Below, one piece after another: positions 42,995-45,631 of a stretch of DNA of 45,631 nucleotides (position 1 is its first letter; each line of letters begins with the position of its first letter). The stretch covers positions 1 through 45,631 of the IMG/VR virus record IMGVR_UViG_3300046003_004487; one strand, given 5' to 3'. The notes under the pieces were generated by a model, which was not told where the DNA came from, ran no database searches, and was given only the letters and a program-made list of their open reading frames with translations. A program made the translations under genes and the position numbers. Source of the stretch: a virus.

Positions 42995-45631
42995 ATGGCA
43001 GAGAGTTCATTATCATTTGCGTCCACGTCTTCCTTTAGAAATTCTCTAATGGCGAAAAACTTGGCACCTTATAGTGTTCAAGGAGTGTACACCCCACCGG
43101 CAAATCAAGTTAATTACGAAACCATTTTAGGTGTAAGTAATGTTATTGATTCACCAGGTGAGTTAATAACGAATGACCCATATGGTAATTTATTATATCC
43201 ATTGAACGAATATGGTCCTAATGGTGGTTATAATTTAGAAATTAATTTTAACGGACCTCCTTTACCTGTTAATTCAAATCAGGGGGAATATAACCCCAAC
43301 GACACAGCGTTAGATTTACTTAATGAATTTTTTATTGATGCTGCTTATATTCAAAATGGGTATGGACCGGCGGGTGGTTATAATGATTTAGTTATTATAA
43401 CAGATGTTGAAAATAACAATAAGATATATCAACCTTATTGGGAACCACCAAGTTTTGCTCCATCAACTTATTCACCTTATAATATTTTATTATCAAATAA
43501 TCCTATTGGAAGTAATGGGTTACTATCTCAGGATTCTTTTATTGCGAGATTTGGAGCTCTTGAATTAAATTCGTTATTGAAAAAAAGAATTGATGCTGAA
43601 TTATTTCAAAACACATTAGGTCAAATAAATTTACAATCTCTACAAGACCCGTTTGAGATTAGTATGATGTTGTCAGGTCAACAACCTTTAATTTATAAAA
43701 ATTGGAAGATTACAGTACCTGAAAACCCTGTTGTTGCCGCTGCCGACTTCTTAACAAGATTGGCGGGAGCTTATTGGCCGGTTTCATTAATACCTGGAGA
43801 TTATTTCAATGATAATAACGAAAATAGTCAAACACAACAAACATCAAACGCTTTAAGTACTGTTAATCAATTAACAGGTGGTTTATTAGGTCCAATATTA
43901 AATCTTAGTAGAAGTGGTTCACAAATATTTTTAGCCAATACAGGTAATGGTCAAAGGTCTGTTTTATTTGCAAATATTAATTATAATAGATATCAACCAT
44001 CTTATGATAAAGATTATGGTTTATTATTTGGGGTTGCTCAAGGATTAGTTAACTTATTAGTCCCAAATATTAATCCGGGTAATGGTACATTAGTTGGTGG
44101 TTACTATGTTGGTAATAAAACATCGGAACCGTCTTATATTACATCACCCCCAAATCAAATACCGGTTAACGCATTTGGTCAACAAGACCCTTCACCTGTA
44201 TATGGTCCATCAGAGATGGGTATTTTATATGAAGGTAATGAATCAACACTTAACAATTTTGGTTTAGGAGGTAAGTCCTATAGTGACGGTGGGGGTATTG
44301 ACGGAGGATTTGTTTGGGTATCTCCAAAATATAAAGCCAATGCAGGATTCAGAGCGATACCGGGTGGTGGTTCCGGAACTATGGATGAGGACTATCAATT
44401 GGTTAGTGGAAACATCACTAGAGATGAATCAACAAACATTGAATTTAAATCAACATCAATATTAGACCAAACTCAAAGATTAATTGATTCTGCGGATAAT
44501 GTTACGGGTATTGCTCGATTGAAACACGTTGGTAACGCAATGAATCAGATTAGTAAGGTATTCAATGATGGTTATAAAGAAATTACTAAAGGTTCTCAAG
44601 TTTTATCGTATACTGATAATACAACAGGTGGGGCTGCCGGTATTGAATATTGTAGAGTTTTCACAAAAGATAATCCTTATTACGCGTATAATGATTTACA
44701 AAAAACAGATGGTATAACTACATCAGGTAGAAGATTTACTCATTCTGTTTTGGATAACACATATAATTTGAATATTGCTCCATTAAGAAATCCGGGCTCA
44801 ACAAACATTATTGCGAATAATGTTAATGGAACGGGGGGATATGCTAAAAAATATATGTTCTCAATTGAGAATTTAGCTTGGAGAACATCAAGTAGACCTG
44901 GTTTTACTTATGATGAATTACCTGTTTGTGAGAAAGGTCCAAATGGTGGTAGAGTTATGTGGTTTCCTCCGTATGATTTAAAGTTTTCAGATAGTAGTAC
45001 TGCTAATTGGAATGATACTTCTTTCTTAGGTAGACCTGAACCAATTTACACATATAAAAATACAAGTAGAACAGGGAGTTTAAGTTGGAAGATTATAGTT
45101 GATAGTCCATCTGTAATGAATGCTGTTGTGGAAAAACAATTAAAAGGACAAAATAAAGAAAGGATTAATTCAATTATTGATTCATTTTTTGCTGGTTGTG
45201 TTAAGTATGATATTTATGAATTGGCGTTAAAATTTAATACTATACCAACAAAGGATTTATATACGTATCAAGAGATTTTAAGTAAACCAAATTTAACGGA
45301 TGAAGAATTAAAAAGTGTAAGTGCTAGTATTCCAAGAGAAAATTCTGTAACTCAAGGAGGTGCGGGAACGCCTGGTGATGCAACAAATAGTACGACAAAT
45401 CCGGATACTTCAATTGACGATTTCAAAAAGAATTATTCTCAGTTAGCATTTTATTTTGATAATGATATTCCTGACCCAAACTCAAAAGGTGTTGTTTCTT
45501 CAGTGCCATATGATGTCACGTATTCGTCATATACTAGTGTTGGAAATAAAAAAACATATGTTGATACCGCAAGTGCAATTTTTAATGTTGGTGTTACTAA
45601 TAGAAATGTTGGTGAGTTCTTTACAAATATT
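42995..45631 (+). CDS. Large tail/baseplate structural protein, 3' end missing
   Basis: The frame from ATG 42995 is open to the right edge (879 codons). It begins Met-Ala-Glu-Ser-Ser-Leu-Ser-Phe. It is rich in Asn, Gly, Tyr and Pro and mostly beta/loop. Recognisable pieces include 'AAADFLTRLAGAYWPVSLIP', 'GFRAIPGGGSGTMDEDY', 'RTGSLSWKIIVDSPSVMNAV' and, near the edge, 'LAFYFDNDIPDPNSKG'. The last is reminiscent of the lead-in to OmpA-like domains of Bacteroidetes proteins, but too little is present to call. Its place after the tape measure suggests a baseplate hub or wedge protein. TATTTAT at 42972 lies 16 nt before the ATG. Confidence 0.75.
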   Translation, partial: MAESSLSFASTSSFRNSLMAKNLAPYSVQGVYTPPANQVNYETILGVSNVIDSPGELITNDPYGNLLYPLNEYGPNGGYNLEINFNGPPLPVNSNQGEYNPNDTALDLLNEFFIDAAYIQNGYGPAGGYNDLVIITDVENNNKIYQPYWEPPSFAPSTYSPYNILLSNNPIGSNGLLSQDSFIARFGALELNSLLKKRIDAELFQNTLGQINLQSLQDPFEISMMLSGQQPLIYKNWKITVPENPVVAAADFLTRLAGAYWPVSLIPGDYFNDNNENSQTQQTSNALSTVNQLTGGLLGPILNLSRSGSQIFLANTGNGQRSVLFANINYNRYQPSYDKDYGLLFGVAQGLVNLLVPNINPGNGTLVGGYYVGNKTSEPSYITSPPNQIPVNAFGQQDPSPVYGPSEMGILYEGNESTLNNFGLGGKSYSDGGGIDGGFVWVSPKYKANAGFRAIPGGGSGTMDEDYQLVSGNITRDESTNIEFKSTSILDQTQRLIDSADNVTGIARLKHVGNAMNQISKVFNDGYKEITKGSQVLSYTDNTTGGAAGIEYCRVFTKDNPYYAYNDLQKTDGITTSGRRFTHSVLDNTYNLNIAPLRNPGSTNIIANNVNGTGGYAKKYMFSIENLAWRTSSRPGFTYDELPVCEKGPNGGRVMWFPPYDLKFSDSSTANWNDTSFLGRPEPIYTYKNTSRTGSLSWKIIVDSPSVMNAVVEKQLKGQNKERINSIIDSFFAGCVKYDIYELALKFNTIPTKDLYTYQEILSKPNLTDEELKSVSASIPRENSVTQGGAGTPGDATNSTTNPDTSIDDFKKNYSQLAFYFDNDIPDPNSKGVVSSVPYDVTYSSYTSVGNKKTYVDTASAIFNVGVTNRNVGEFFTNI

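Noticed and set aside
1-45631. tRNA, rRNA, integrase, transposase or att sites
   Set aside because: None could be recognised by eye in either strand; short tRNA genes cannot be fully excluded without a covariance search.

Overview
The window looks like part of a large, AT-rich tailed-phage genome (myovirus, T4-like tail). The evidence is a contractile tail sheath, a gp19-type tail tube, a gp26-type baseplate hub protein, a tape-measure-like protein, a gp13-like neck protein, a family B DNA polymerase and a SNF2-type helicase, all packed with short gaps and ATGA/TAATG overlaps. No rRNA, tRNA, insertion sequence, integrase or CRISPR array was seen. Genes use ordinary TAA/TAG/TGA stops and A-rich leaders rather than strong Shine-Dalgarno sites. 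The host is probably Gram-negative, because a heptosyltransferase of a family that normally uses ADP-heptose is encoded; the species cannot be told.

Layout. (1) 3-5105 (+): the 3' part of a giant fibre/adhesin, with a Gly-Thr-X collagen-like stretch, about 80 IGGG-x-x-N repeats and a compact C-terminal domain. (2) 5194-7559 (+): two glycosyltransferases. (3) 7586-15396 (-): a seven-gene run with a GT9-like enzyme, a DUF2061 membrane protein, a small nucleotidyltransferase, APS kinase, a sulfotransferase, an FkbM methyltransferase and a 1447-residue multi-domain enzyme that ends in an autotransporter-heptosyltransferase-type module. (4) 15500-23792 (+): a mucin-like Thr/Pro repeat protein, a GT60-type polypeptide GlcNAc-transferase, a small SDR epimerase and two fused multi-domain glycosyltransferases. 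(5) 23839-25278 (+): two virion-type proteins, one with a second Thr/Pro repeat tail. (6) 25377-28166 (+): DNA polymerase. (7) 28199-32497 (-): unknown protein, neck protein, PD-(D/E)XK-like protein, helicase. (8) 32546-34848 (+): connector/neck candidates. (9) 34845-35009 (-): a 54-residue ribbon-helix-helix candidate. (10) 35133 to the right edge (+): sheath, HAD-like protein, tube, hub protein with a small frameshifted partner, tape measure, and a large structural protein running off the edge.

The most interesting reading is that regions 1-5 form one system: a phage that encodes long extracellular fibres and mucin-like Thr/Pro domains together with the enzymes to glycosylate, methylate and sulfate them. 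The heptosyltransferase module belongs to a family that modifies beta-helical autotransporter adhesins, and the GT60 family modifies Thr/Pro-rich proteins; both lie close to plausible protein acceptors. The link between enzymes and acceptors is inference from family and context. Two further points stand out: a candidate +1 frameshift joining the hub protein to a small downstream frame, and a TATTTAT motif upstream of most transcription-unit starts, oriented with the gene.
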